A stretch of 64,000 nt of DNA from Trichormus sp. NMC-1 (GTDB taxonomy: Bacteria > Cyanobacteriota > Cyanobacteriia > Cyanobacteriales > Nostocaceae): assembly GCF_001858025.1 (NCBI RefSeq), contig NZ_LZQD01000006.1, positions 236,184-300,183 on the forward strand, in the 5' to 3' direction. The first letter of the stretch is position 1. Every line of letters starts with the position of its first letter. Of the stretch, positions 36,358 through 45,113 are shown in pieces. Under the pieces are notes generated by a model. That model worked only from the letters and a program-made list of their open reading frames with translations. It made no database searches and was not told where the DNA came from. A program made the translations under genes and the position numbers.

Positions 36358-36391
36358 ATCTGGGCAGCAGTTAGAGTTGCTCAGATTTTTT
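36358..36391 (+). terminator. Terminator-like hairpin on the + strand
   Basis: ATCTGGGCAGC and GTTGCTCAGAT form an 11-bp stem (two G-U pairs) with a 7-base loop, followed by six T. No + strand gene precedes it, so it may end an unrecognised small transcript. Confidence 0.5.
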
Positions 36392-36411
36392 ACTTTTTTG
36401 CCTTAAAACAA

Positions 36412-36450
36412 GATCCCCCTAGCTGCTTTTTACTCCAAGCTAGGGGGATC
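36412..36450. repeat. Strong 13-bp-stem hairpin
   Basis: GATCCCCCTAGCT and AGCTAGGGGGATC are perfect inverted repeats around a 13-base loop. No T-run follows on either strand, so it is not a standard terminator. Possible RNA-processing or repeat-derived structure. Confidence 0.7.
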
Positions 36451-36643
36451 ACATATTTGGTAGTCTATAAATCTTTCGGTATAAGGCGTTGAATAAAATA
36501 TATAACATTTATTTTCTTTTGCCTAGTCTTACGATTATAATTTACAGAATTTTTATATTTTCTTTATTAATTGCCGACACGATACGGTGACGCGTACAGT
36601 CTTTTTGATTAGCAATTAGCCGGATTTGATATCATTCACAAAT

Positions 36644-36778
36644 CAATACTTGTCGGTTAAGCTCAAAAAATTAAATTATGTAGGTTGGGTTGAGGAACGA
36701 AACCCAACATTTACAGGTATTTGTTGGGTTTCACTTTGTTCAACCCAACCTACAAAAATTCTTAACCGAACAGTATTG
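36644..36778. mobile_element. Fold-back MITE, copy 2, with 10-bp target duplication
   Basis: An inverted copy of the 16433-16568 element (135 bp), ends CAATACTTGTCGGTTAAG and CTTAACCGAACAGTATTG. The direct repeat ATTCACAAAT flanks it perfectly at 36634-36643 and 36779-36788. Confidence 0.9.
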
Positions 36779-36858
36779 ATTCACAAATGGACTAATAACA
36801 AAAAAGCTCGCCTCAACTTTTATTTTCAAAGTCTCAGCGAGCGTCTTTTGCTTAAAAA

Positions 36859-36930
36859 TGGGTCGCCCGGGATTCGAACCCGGAACTAATCGGTTAAAAG
36901 CCGAGTACTCTACCGTTGAGTTAGCGACCC
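36859..36930 (-). tRNA. tRNA-Lys (UUU)
   Basis: 72 bases. Acceptor arm GGGTCGC/GCGACCC, D-arm ACTC AACGGTAGA, anticodon loop CTTTTAA with anticodon TTT between CGG/CCG pairs, and T-arm CCGGGTTCGAATCCCGG. Discriminator base A; CCA not encoded. Confidence 0.96.
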
Positions 36931-36992
36931 TTTTGCTGCAATTTGCAACTTTCCCAATATACCATCAACAACCATAGTTTTGTCAAGGGGTT

Positions 36993-37862
36993 TTAGAAAA
37001 AATTTCCCGTTAACCGGAAAGAAGCAGTGCAACTAGCTCCAGGTGCTAACACAGTCAAGTTTTCACCAGTATTTAGAGCATTGCGGGTGGCGCTCCAAGG
37101 CTCTAGACAATAGAATTCTTTGCCCTTCACCGTCCAGAAAACCAACCAGGTAGAGAAATCATCATAATCTAACGTCAGCTTTAACCTGCGGCTGTTATCT
37201 GTCACAGAGGCAGATTGACTAGTTAGCCCTCCAAAGGCAAAATCAATTTCATCCTGGTTAAAGTCGAATTTGCCGTTAAAGGCGTGGAATTCCTTGGTTT
37301 TATTGTCTTGATACTGTCCAGAGGGAATTTCCACCTCTAGCTGATTTTTATCACCACAGAGAAAATAGGGATGGAAACCAGCCGAAAATGGCATTGGTGT
37401 CGATGACAAATTTTTATATTCCTGACGCACTACTAAGGTATTACCCTGTAATTCGTAGGTGAAAGCCAGTTCAAAGTCAAAAGGATAAACTGCCTTGGTT
37501 TCCTCATTGCTCTTGAGAACAACAGTCAGACTAGCTTTACCGTCAGTTTTTTGCTCAGTTGCTTCCCAAGGTAATTCACGAGCAAAACCATGTTGTTTGA
37601 TAGTGTATTGTTTACCGCTAACGGTATAAGTATTATCCGGTAAATTACCGCAAAGAGGAAACAAAATCGGATTTCCACCTCTGACGCTCAAATCAGGATG
37701 GGTAAAGCGTTCAGTATCTAAATAAAAGACTTCTTGACCTTGAATACGCCAACGGGTAATGATACCGCCACGTTCTGGTACTACTTCTATTTGTGTACCA
37801 GCATTATCATCAGAAAGAATGTAGGTTTTGTATTGTTGCTGTTCAATGGCAATTGAAAACAT
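36993..37862 (-). CDS. Aldose 1-epimerase family protein (galactose mutarotase-like)
   Basis: 289 residues from the ATG at 37862; an upstream extension to 37970 is encoded by TTGGTGA-type heptamer repeats and is excluded. Beta-sandwich family markers: RGGIITRWRIQGQEVFYLD, GGNPILFPLCGNL, KQHGFARELPW (catalytic-region His) and FSAGFHPYF (second His). C-terminal EPWSATRNALNTGE is typical of the YeaD/YihR-like subgroup. It should interconvert anomers of hexoses or hexose phosphates. It starts beyond a heptamer-repeat tract following the pdhA promoter-distal end. Confidence 0.85.
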   Translation of the reverse strand: MFSIAIEQQQYKTYILSDDNAGTQIEVVPERGGIITRWRIQGQEVFYLDTERFTHPDLSVRGGNPILFPLCGNLPDNTYTVSGKQYTIKQHGFARELPWEATEQKTDGKASLTVVLKSNEETKAVYPFDFELAFTYELQGNTLVVRQEYKNLSSTPMPFSAGFHPYFLCGDKNQLEVEIPSGQYQDNKTKEFHAFNGKFDFNQDEIDFAFGGLTSQSASVTDNSRRLKLTLDYDDFSTWLVFWTVKGKEFYCLEPWSATRNALNTGENLTVLAPGASCTASFRLTGNFF

Positions 37863-37865
37863 GAT

Positions 37866-37990
37866 TTTTGGTGATTGGTAATTGGTGATTGATAATTGGT
37901 GTTGGCGGTAGCCTGCCGTTAGGCATATGGTGATTGGTGATTGGTAATTGGTAAAATTTACCTCTGTCACCTGTCACCTGTCACCTGTTC
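37866..37990. repeat. Heptamer repeat tracts (TTGGTGA / TGTCACC types)
   Basis: Imperfect runs of TTGGTGA/TTGGTAA units, interrupted by a TAGCCTGCCGTTAGGCATA repeat, then three to four CTGTCAC units. They fill the gap between pdhA and the epimerase gene. The same CTGTCAC unit recurs near 49969-50000. Confidence 0.7.
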
Positions 37991-37995
37991 CCTAG

Positions 37996-39033
37996 TTACA
38001 CGTCTTCTGCAAAAATGAAGCGATATAACTCGCTTGGGTCTGGTTCGGGGCTGCTTTCGGCGAATTTTACGGCTTCATCGATGATATCCTGAATTTTCTT
38101 CTCTATGGCTTTTAATTCTGATTCATCTGCTAGATTTTTCTCTAGCAAATAAGCAGCTAATTTTTTGATGGGGTCACGGGCAAACCAGAATTCTTTTTCG
38201 GCTTTGCTGCGGAGTTCGTCTGGGTCGGCAAGGGAATGACCACGGAAGCGATAGGTCATAGCTTCGATTAAGGTGGGGCCTTCTCCGGCACGGGCGCGGG
38301 CTACGGCTTCTTGAGCCACTTGTCGCACTGCTAAAACATCCATTCCGTCTACTTCCACGCCCACCATGTTAAACACACTGGCTTTTTTGTAAATCTCTGG
38401 TTGGGAGGTGGCGCGGTCGTGAGCCATACCAATCGCCCATTTATTATTTTCTACCACAAACAGGATTGGCAGTTTCCATAAAGCTGCCATATTCAATGTT
38501 TCAAAAAATTGACCGTTGTTGGAAGCACCGTCACCAAAAAAGCAAGCGGTTACTTGGTCGGCATTTTTGTCTCCTAAGACTTCCCGACGATATTTAGTTT
38601 GGAAAGCTGCCCCAGACGCGACGGGAATACCTTCAGCTACGAAAGCATAGCCACCTAATAAACGGTGTTCAGCAGAAAACATATGCATGGAACCACCGCG
38701 CCCTTTGCTGCAACCTGTGGCTTTACCAAATAATTCTGCCATTACCTCGTTTGCTGGAACTCCGGCGCTCAAAGCATGAACGTGGTCGCGGTAGGTGCTG
38801 GAAACGTAGTCTTCACCCGGTCGCATTGCTCCTCTGATAATACCGCTGGCAACAGCTTCTTGACCGTTGTACAGGTGGACAAAACCAAACATTTTGCCCC
38901 TGTAATACATTTCGGCACATTTATCTTCAAAGAAGCGACCTAATGTCATGTCTTCGTATAAAGCCAAGCCTTCTTCTTTAGTAATCTGGACTGTGGCAGC
39001 ATCAAATGGGGGTAACGTGCGTTCTTGAAGCAT
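37996..39033 (-). CDS. pdhA: Pyruvate dehydrogenase E1 component, alpha subunit
   Basis: 345 residues from the ATG at 39033 ([17 protein letters not shown]); a TTG at 39042 is less likely. The thiamine-diphosphate motif begins [14 protein letters not shown] and ends at ENNKWAIGM (GDG-x-NN). The phosphorylation-loop equivalent is [17 protein letters not shown]. It decarboxylates pyruvate with the beta subunit to feed acetyl-CoA; beta is not in this window, which is usual in cyanobacteria. Monocistronic appearance. Confidence 0.96.
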   Translation of the reverse strand: MLQERTLPPFDAATVQITKEEGLALYEDMTLGRFFEDKCAEMYYRGKMFGFVHLYNGQEAVASGIIRGAMRPGEDYVSSTYRDHVHALSAGVPANEVMAELFGKATGCSKGRGGSMHMFSAEHRLLGGYAFVAEGIPVASGAAFQTKYRREVLGDKNADQVTACFFGDGASNNGQFFETLNMAALWKLPILFVVENNKWAIGMAHDRATSQPEIYKKASVFNMVGVEVDGMDVLAVRQVAQEAVARARAGEGPTLIEAMTYRFRGHSLADPDELRSKAEKEFWFARDPIKKLAAYLLEKNLADESELKAIEKKIQDIIDEAVKFAESSPEPDPSELYRFIFAEDV

Positions 39034-39848
39034 TATTGTCAAATATTCCTGTTGTACAAATTAAAGCTACGGTTTTTAATCTAAGTTGGTCTTATATTAC
39101 GTCAGCTATTAACAAGCCAACGTTGACAAGAATCAACATCTCACAATCAAATCTTAATTTATGCACTAAAACAATCCTGTAGGGAATGGGTAAGTTGTAA
39201 TTTTTCCATTTTTAATCTTTATGACCTCTTTATGACCTATTCTTGCTCCTCAAGGCAAATAGCTGTTTTTAATTTTCCCTACTCATTTTCTTAATTATTA
39301 AGGTAGCAATCTGAATAGCTGGCTTTCTGCATAGCTATTAACAGTTTTCGAGAATTTAGATGAAATTACGCAAAAATACTTATATTTGGTAAAATGGTTG
39401 TCATTAAAGTCTAACTATGGTATTGTTTATTTCCTAGTTATCAGGATCAAATAATGCTAGGGCGTGTTAATATCACACATTAACTGGGAATAGCCCAATT
39501 TGATATTAAGGAAGAGACACGGAAACAGGGGGAGAAGGTGAAGGTTGCAGCAAATATACTAAGGATAAAAATAGAAGGCTAAGGCTCGCTAGGCAAGTGC
39601 ATACGGTACTCCGCTGAGTGAGATATCTTCGGTGGGCTACACCAAAGCCCAACATAAATTCTTAGGATATGAATTAATTCTCCGAAAGGAAGAAAAATGG
39701 CTGTGGCAATATACACTTTAAGTGTATATTTGACACGGTATTACTAAAGCTATTATTATGGCACGGTTTTACATACCTGGAATAATCTGGGTGAACTATG
39801 TCGATCTCTAGTAGAGACTACGCGAACACGGTGCAGGGGAAGTAGGCT
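39034..39848. promoter_or_regulatory. Divergent intergenic region between pdhA and ftn2
   Basis: About 815 bases with no gene seen. It contains a 23-bp hyphenated palindrome at 39708-39730 and a TGGGCT/AGCCCA hairpin near 39632. It must hold the pdhA and ftn2 promoters. Confidence 0.5.
39708..39730. promoter_or_regulatory. Operator-like 23-bp palindrome
   Basis: AATATACACTT and AAGTGTATATT are perfect 11-bp arms around a single T, 118 bases upstream of the ftn2 start. It looks like a dimeric repressor site, but no regulator is known to me. Confidence 0.45.
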
Positions 39849-42143
39849 GTGCGAATTCCGCTCGATTACTACCGGATTTTAGGATTACCGTTAGCGGCAA
39901 GTGAGGAACAATTGCGGCAAGCGTATAGCGATCGCATTGTTCAATTGCCACGACGGGAGTATTCGATTACAGCCATATCTTCTCGTAAACAACTCATAGA
40001 AGAAGCTTACGTGGTTTTATCAGATTCCAAAGAACGCAGCGCCTACAATCATCAGTATCTTGCCCACGCCTATGATCCTGATAGGTCATCTGTGACATTG
40101 GGATCGGAAAATCGCGCCCAAAGCAACAAGACCGAAGCAGATACCCAAAGTCTCAGCATCGAAATTGCTCCAGAGGAATTAGTAGGGGCTTTATTAATCC
40201 TCCAAGAGTTAGGCGAATACGAACTGGTACTCAAACTAGGTCGCCCGTATCTAGTCAATAAAAATCGTAGCGTCGCCGTAAAAGTCGGCAATCGTCTGAC
40301 TAGTGAGGAATTTTTCACAAGTCCTGAACTACCAGATATTATTCTCACTGTCGCCTTAGCCTGCCTAGAACTGGGACGGGAACAATGGCAGCAAGGTCAC
40401 TACGAAAATGCCGCCATATCTCTAGAAACTGGCGAGGAATTACTATTACGCGAAGGGATATTCCCCAGCGTACAAGAGGAAATTGCAGCGGATTTGTGTA
40501 AGCTGCGACCATATCGAATCTTAGAATTACTGGCATTACCTCAAGAAAAAACCAAAGAACGCCGTCAGGGATTGGGATTATTGCAGGGGATTTTAGAAGA
40601 TCGGGGCGGAATGGATGGAAATGGCAATGACCAATCTGGTTTAAACATAGACGACTTTCTCAGATTTATCCAACAGTTACGCAACCACTTAACCGTTGCA
40701 GAACAGCACAAACTCTTTGAAGCTGAAAGCAAGCGACCCTCTGCCGTGTCCACATATTTAGCAGTTTATGCCTTGATAGCCAGGGGTTTTACCCAACGCC
40801 AACCTGCTTTAATTCGTCAAGCCAAGCAAATGTTAATCCGTCTGGGTAAGCGCCAAGATGTGCATTTAGAACAGTCTTTATGTGCTTTGTTATTAGGACA
40901 AACTGAAGAAGCAACCCGCGTTTTAGAACTGAGTCAGGAATATGAAGCTTTAGCTATTATTCGAGAAAAATCTCAAGACTCACCAGACTTGCTGCCAGGA
41001 TTGTGTTTATATGGTGAGTTGTGGTTACAACAAGAGGTATTTCCCCACTTTCGTGATTTGGCAAAACAAAAAGCTTCTTTGAAAGATTACTTTGCTGATG
41101 CACAGGTACAAGCTTATTTAGAGGCTTTACCAACAGATGCTCAAACCACTAATGAATGGGACACAATTAACCGCCAGCCTTTTCCTGCGCCCCCTAATAG
41201 TCCCCATCATCGCAGTCATGAGACTGGTAATGGTCGCCAGGTGCATCACAACCGTACACCTGATGTAGAGTTCCCAGCAACACCAGTTAGAGAAATATCT
41301 GAATCTCCTCAGTTCTCCTCACCTCAAGTACCTATTTCCGAAAGTCACACACCAGCGATACCTGTACATTCGCCATCTGAAGAAATAGGGACAGCAGGAA
41401 ATCACCAGCACATGAATGGTGCTGCTCATTCTACTGCACCCAGTCACACCAAAAAGCGTCGCCGACGCAAGCCAACTTCCCCTAACAGTCGAGATCGTGT
41501 TTGGGAATATCGCCCATCTCATGCTCGACAACGGCGCACTTTTGCTCATACCTTAGATGCCAAAACCCGTGTAGTGTGGATGGTTTTCTTATCTTTGGGG
41601 GGTTTATTAGTTTTTTGGTTATTAGCTTCTACAGCTTGGGGATGGTTAAACAATATGTTTTTCCCGAAAGCAACTTTACAGGGAGAACCTTTGGCTATAG
41701 AACTCAATCAACCAGTAATCAAGATCCCTGACCCCAAAAGCAAACCAGAAGTGGGGTTAGGTCAACTAACAACAGCGACAGCAGAGGAAGTGATTAAAAC
41801 TTGGTTATCTACTAAGGCCGCAGCTTTAGGCCCAAATCATGAAATTAATCGTTTAGATGAGATTTTGACTGGTTCTGCTCTATCACAATGGCGGTTAATT
41901 GTCAAGCAAGATATAGGAGATAGCCGCTATCGTAAGTACGAGCATGATGTGAAGGTGGAATTTGTCAATCAGAAGGAGACGGTTGCAGATAACGCTGTGG
42001 TAGAAGCTACAGTTAAGGAAGTTACCCACTTTTATGAACAGGGTGAAAGTAAAAAGTCTTCTGAAGATCGGTTACGAGTTCGTTATGATTTGATTCGCAA
42101 ACAAGGTGTGTGGCGAATTCAAAGTATGACAGTTGTTAAATAA
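39849..42143 (+). CDS. ftn2: Cell division protein Ftn2/ZipN (ARC6 homologue)
   Basis: 764 residues with a GTG start preceded by GGGGAAGTAGG. The N-terminal J-like domain (DYYRILGLPLAASEEQLRQA...AYVVLSDSKERSAYN, 6-67) lacks the HPD tripeptide (QLPRREY at that place), as in this family. A helical middle region, a low-complexity linker with a basic KKRRRRKP (about 536-543), one membrane segment (VVWMVFLSLGGLLVFWLLAS, about 575-594) and a C-terminal IMS domain (ATAEEVIKTWLSTKAAALG). It anchors FtsZ and other divisome proteins at midcell. Directly followed by a 41-unit heptamer array. Confidence 0.93.
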   Translation: MRIPLDYYRILGLPLAASEEQLRQAYSDRIVQLPRREYSITAISSRKQLIEEAYVVLSDSKERSAYNHQYLAHAYDPDRSSVTLGSENRAQSNKTEADTQSLSIEIAPEELVGALLILQELGEYELVLKLGRPYLVNKNRSVAVKVGNRLTSEEFFTSPELPDIILTVALACLELGREQWQQGHYENAAISLETGEELLLREGIFPSVQEEIAADLCKLRPYRILELLALPQEKTKERRQGLGLLQGILEDRGGMDGNGNDQSGLNIDDFLRFIQQLRNHLTVAEQHKLFEAESKRPSAVSTYLAVYALIARGFTQRQPALIRQAKQMLIRLGKRQDVHLEQSLCALLLGQTEEATRVLELSQEYEALAIIREKSQDSPDLLPGLCLYGELWLQQEVFPHFRDLAKQKASLKDYFADAQVQAYLEALPTDAQTTNEWDTINRQPFPAPPNSPHHRSHETGNGRQVHHNRTPDVEFPATPVREISESPQFSSPQVPISESHTPAIPVHSPSEEIGTAGNHQHMNGAAHSTAPSHTKKRRRRKPTSPNSRDRVWEYRPSHARQRRTFAHTLDAKTRVVWMVFLSLGGLLVFWLLASTAWGWLNNMFFPKATLQGEPLAIELNQPVIKIPDPKSKPEVGLGQLTTATAEEVIKTWLSTKAAALGPNHEINRLDEILTGSALSQWRLIVKQDIGDSRYRKYEHDVKVEFVNQKETVADNAVVEATVKEVTHFYEQGESKKSSEDRLRVRYDLIRKQGVWRIQSMTVVK

Positions 42144-42156
42144 TTCGTAATTCGTA

Positions 42157-42445
42157 AACAGGGAACAGGGAACAGGGAACAGGGAACAGGGAACAGGGAA
42201 CAGGGAACAGGGAACAGGGAACAGGGAACAGGGAACAGGGAACAGGGAACAGGGAACAGGGAACAGGGAACAGGGAACAGGGAACAGGGAACAGGGAACA
42301 GGGAACAGGGAACAGGGAACAGGGAACAGGGAACAGGGAACAGGGAACAGGGAACAGGGAACAGGGAACAGGGAACAGGGAACAGGGAACAGGGAACAGG
42401 GAACAGGGAACAGGGAACAGGGAACAGGGAACAGGGAACAGGGAA
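42157..42445. repeat. Heptamer array, 41 x AACAGGG
   Basis: 42157-42443 is exactly 287 bases, 41 perfect AACAGGG units as far as I can read, then AA. It begins 13 bases after the ftn2 stop and is preceded by two AATTCGT heptamers. It is open in several frames on both strands, but these are not genes. Confidence 0.95.
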
Positions 42446-42621
42446 TTCTTAGTTTTCCTCGCGTCTCCCCATCTCCCCATCTCCGCGTCCCCGTGTCTTG
42501 AGCGTCAGCCCTAATGATAAGTCTTTAACCGGACATGATATGACGCTAGAATGGTCGAGCGTTTGGGAATATCCTAATTTTCAGCAGCCCATAGCATCTT
42601 CGACACAGATAATATTTGAAT

Positions 42622-44379
42622 ATGAACGCTACACAAGAACAACTTAAACTGAAATTAGCACAGGCTTTGGTGGCTGCGTTTGGCGCTGACTACACCGGGG
42701 TAGATCCGATTTTGGTGACTGCGAGTAATCCTAAGTTTGGGGATTTTCAAGCGAATGTGGCTTTATCCTTGAGTAAGAAGTTGGGAATGCAACCGAGAGC
42801 GATCGCATCTGCTATTGTAGAAAAACTAGATATATCTGATATTTGCGAACCACCAGAAATCGCTGGGCCTGGTTTTATTAATTTAAAATTGCAAACATCC
42901 TACCTGGAAGCACAACTCAACGCAATTAAAGCAGATTCTCGGTTAGGAGTTCCCACAGCGAAAAATCCCCAAAAGGAAATTGTCGATTTTTCCAGTCCGA
43001 ATATTGCTAAAGAAATGCACGTCGGACATTTGCGTTCTACAATTATTGGTGATTGCATAGCCCGGATTTTAGAATTTCGTGGACATGATGTATTGCGGTT
43101 AAATCATGTTGGTGATTGGGGTACGCAATTTGGGATGTTAATCACCTACTTGCGGGAAGTTTACCCAGAAGCACTTACCACCGCTGACGCTTTAGATATT
43201 GGAGATTTAGTTAATTTTTATCGTCAAGCTAAACAACGGTTTGATGCAGATGAATCTTTTCAAGAAACAGCACGTCAAGAAGTTGTCAGATTACAAGCAG
43301 GTGCTGAAGATACCCTTCATGCTTGGAAGCTTTTGTGTGAACAGTCACGAAAAGAATTTCAGATAATTTATGATTTGCTGGATATCAAATTAAATGAAAG
43401 GGGAGAATCTTTTTACAATTCTTTTCTTCCAGCAGTAGTAGAAGATTTAGAAACAGCAGGATTAGTAGAAGAAAACCAAGGCGCAAAATGTGTTTTCTTA
43501 GATGGTTTTACAAATAGAGAAGGTGAACCTTTACCTTTAATTGTCCAGAAATCTGATGGTGGTTATAACTACGCTACTACAGATTTAGCAGCACTGCGTT
43601 ACCGGATTCAAGAAGATCAAGCCAAGCGGATTATTTATGTTACAGATGAAGGACAAGCTAATCACTTTTCTCAATTTCTCCAAGTAGCAAAAAAAGCCAA
43701 TTGGATACCTGATAATGTGAAAATTGTTCACGTTCCTTTTGGTTTGGTTTTAGGTGAAGATGGGAAGAAATTCAAAACTCGTTCTGGGGATACTGTCCGG
43801 TTAAGAGATTTGTTAGATGAAGCAGTTTCTCGCACTCGTGCAGATTTGGAAGCGAGATTAAAAGAAGAAGGTAGAGAAGAAACTGAAGAATTTATTAATA
43901 ACGTTGCTAATGTAGTTGGTATTAGTGCGGTAAAATATGCCGATTTAAGCCAAAATCGCACTAGTAATTATGTTTTCAGTTATGATAAGATGCTTTCCCT
44001 CAAAGGGAATACAGCGCCTTATATGATTTATGCTTATGTGAGGACTCAAGGTATTAGTCGAGAAGGTAATATTGACTTTGCTAATTTGGGAGATAATGCC
44101 AAAATAATTTTGAGAGAAGATACAGAATTTACTTTAGCAAAACATTTGTTACAACTCGATGAAGTGATTGGTGAAGTTGAACAAGATTTACTCCCAAATC
44201 GTTTGTGTGATTATTTATATAATCTCAGCGATAAGTTTAATAAGTTTTATGAAAATTGTCCGGTGCTGAAATCTGAGGAACCTGTAAGAACATCGCGGTT
44301 GATGTTATGTGATTTAACTGCGAGAACGTTGAAGTTAGGATTAGATATGTTGGGAATTAGGGTTTTGGAGAGGATGTAG
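42622..44379 (+). CDS. argS: Arginyl-tRNA synthetase
   Basis: 585 residues from the ATG at 42622; a TTG two codons earlier is not needed. Class I synthetase: the HIGH-type motif HVGHLRST (in [16 protein letters not shown]), a KMSKS-region variant [14 protein letters not shown], and a C-terminal DALR-type anticodon-binding domain ending [16 protein letters not shown]. It charges tRNA-Arg. The gene is separated from ftn2 by the heptamer array. Confidence 0.97.
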   Translation: MNATQEQLKLKLAQALVAAFGADYTGVDPILVTASNPKFGDFQANVALSLSKKLGMQPRAIASAIVEKLDISDICEPPEIAGPGFINLKLQTSYLEAQLNAIKADSRLGVPTAKNPQKEIVDFSSPNIAKEMHVGHLRSTIIGDCIARILEFRGHDVLRLNHVGDWGTQFGMLITYLREVYPEALTTADALDIGDLVNFYRQAKQRFDADESFQETARQEVVRLQAGAEDTLHAWKLLCEQSRKEFQIIYDLLDIKLNERGESFYNSFLPAVVEDLETAGLVEENQGAKCVFLDGFTNREGEPLPLIVQKSDGGYNYATTDLAALRYRIQEDQAKRIIYVTDEGQANHFSQFLQVAKKANWIPDNVKIVHVPFGLVLGEDGKKFKTRSGDTVRLRDLLDEAVSRTRADLEARLKEEGREETEEFINNVANVVGISAVKYADLSQNRTSNYVFSYDKMLSLKGNTAPYMIYAYVRTQGISREGNIDFANLGDNAKIILREDTEFTLAKHLLQLDEVIGEVEQDLLPNRLCDYLYNLSDKFNKFYENCPVLKSEEPVRTSRLMLCDLTARTLKLGLDMLGIRVLERM

Positions 44380-44512
44380 AGGTAAGAGTTTTTAACGCAG
44401 AGGAACGCAGAGAGGTAGGTTTCTGGCTTTGCGTCTTTTCTGTTTTCAGGCACTTAGTTTAGGTAAAATACGTCATGATTGTTTATTGTGGCAAATAGTG
44501 AGGTGAAAAAAA

Positions 44513-44902
44513 ATGAAATCAGTAGTTTTTATGAAAATACTTATCACATCGCTGGGTTTATTAGTTTTATTTACCCCTAATCAAGCATCAGCACAAATTG
44601 TACCCCAACCTTGGATTTCTGTGGGTGAAAAAGATGGTGAAGTTACCTATGCTGTCGGTGCTAGGGCGTTGAGTTTAGGGGTTGAAATCGGCACTGGTGC
44701 CGATAGTTCTACAGGTGTAGATATCTTAAAATTTGTGAATTTACCTGTGATTTCTCCTTATGTAGGTGTTGGTTTATATTCCAAAGATCAGGGTGTGGCA
44801 TTTTCTGGTGGTGTGCAAGCAAACGCTACTAAAAACGTTTTTCTTGGTGCTGGATATCATTCTATACGTGGTTTCAATGGACAGTTAGGGGTAAAATTCT
44901 GA
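44513..44902 (+). CDS. Small exported protein, unknown function
   Basis: 129 residues with a signal peptide (KILITSLGLLVLFTPNQASA, cleavage after ASA, leaving QIVPQPW). The mature part alternates glycine and aromatic residues (SPYVGVGLYSKDQGVAFSGG, NVFLGAGYHSIRG) and ends in a C-terminal Phe (LGVKF), a pattern seen in small outer-membrane beta-barrel or surface proteins. The ATG follows GAGGTG. The function is not recognised. Confidence 0.72.
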   Translation: MKSVVFMKILITSLGLLVLFTPNQASAQIVPQPWISVGEKDGEVTYAVGARALSLGVEIGTGADSSTGVDILKFVNLPVISPYVGVGLYSKDQGVAFSGGVQANATKNVFLGAGYHSIRGFNGQLGVKF

Positions 44903-44954
44903 TTTTTGATGAGTTCAGAGGGAACTCTTAACGGGCAACTCTTAACAGAAAAAA

Positions 44955-44974
44955 CTCATGTTTGAAAACATGAG
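44955..44974 (+). terminator. Hairpin downstream of the small exported protein gene
   Basis: CTCATGTTT and AAACATGAG form a 9-bp perfect inverted repeat with minimal loop, with a T-run 15 bases further on (GACCTTTTTTT). A weak terminator candidate. Confidence 0.4.
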
Positions 44975-45113
44975 ATTGAAATAATGACCTTTTTTTAATT
45001 GGAGCGTTCGCGCAGCGTCTCGTAGAGAAGCGACTTGAATGAGCTTTAAACTCAGAACTAAAGTTTCTTATCTATTCCCTGTTCCCTGTTCCCTGTTCCC
45101 TTTTTTTGTGATT

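Larger units (their letters stand above)
36025..36858. other. Intergenic region with hairpins and MITE copy 2
   Basis: No convincing protein gene. It holds the rplU promoter region, a + strand terminator-like hairpin (36358), a long hairpin (36412) and the fold-back MITE (36644-36778). A 60-codon minus-strand frame at 36154-36336 has no family features and partly reads a dispersed GGGGACGCGG-type repeat. Confidence 0.6.

Noticed and set aside
36859-36930. Integration site at tRNA-Lys
   Set aside because: tRNA genes are common att sites, but no duplicated tRNA 3' end or integrase is visible nearby.
42157-42445. CRISPR array
   Set aside because: Heptamer units are contiguous with no spacers; no 25-37-base repeats with unique spacers and no cas genes were seen anywhere in the window.
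42136-42480. Long open frame reading FPVPCSL repeats
   Set aside because: It is translation of the AACAGGG heptamer array; no real gene features.
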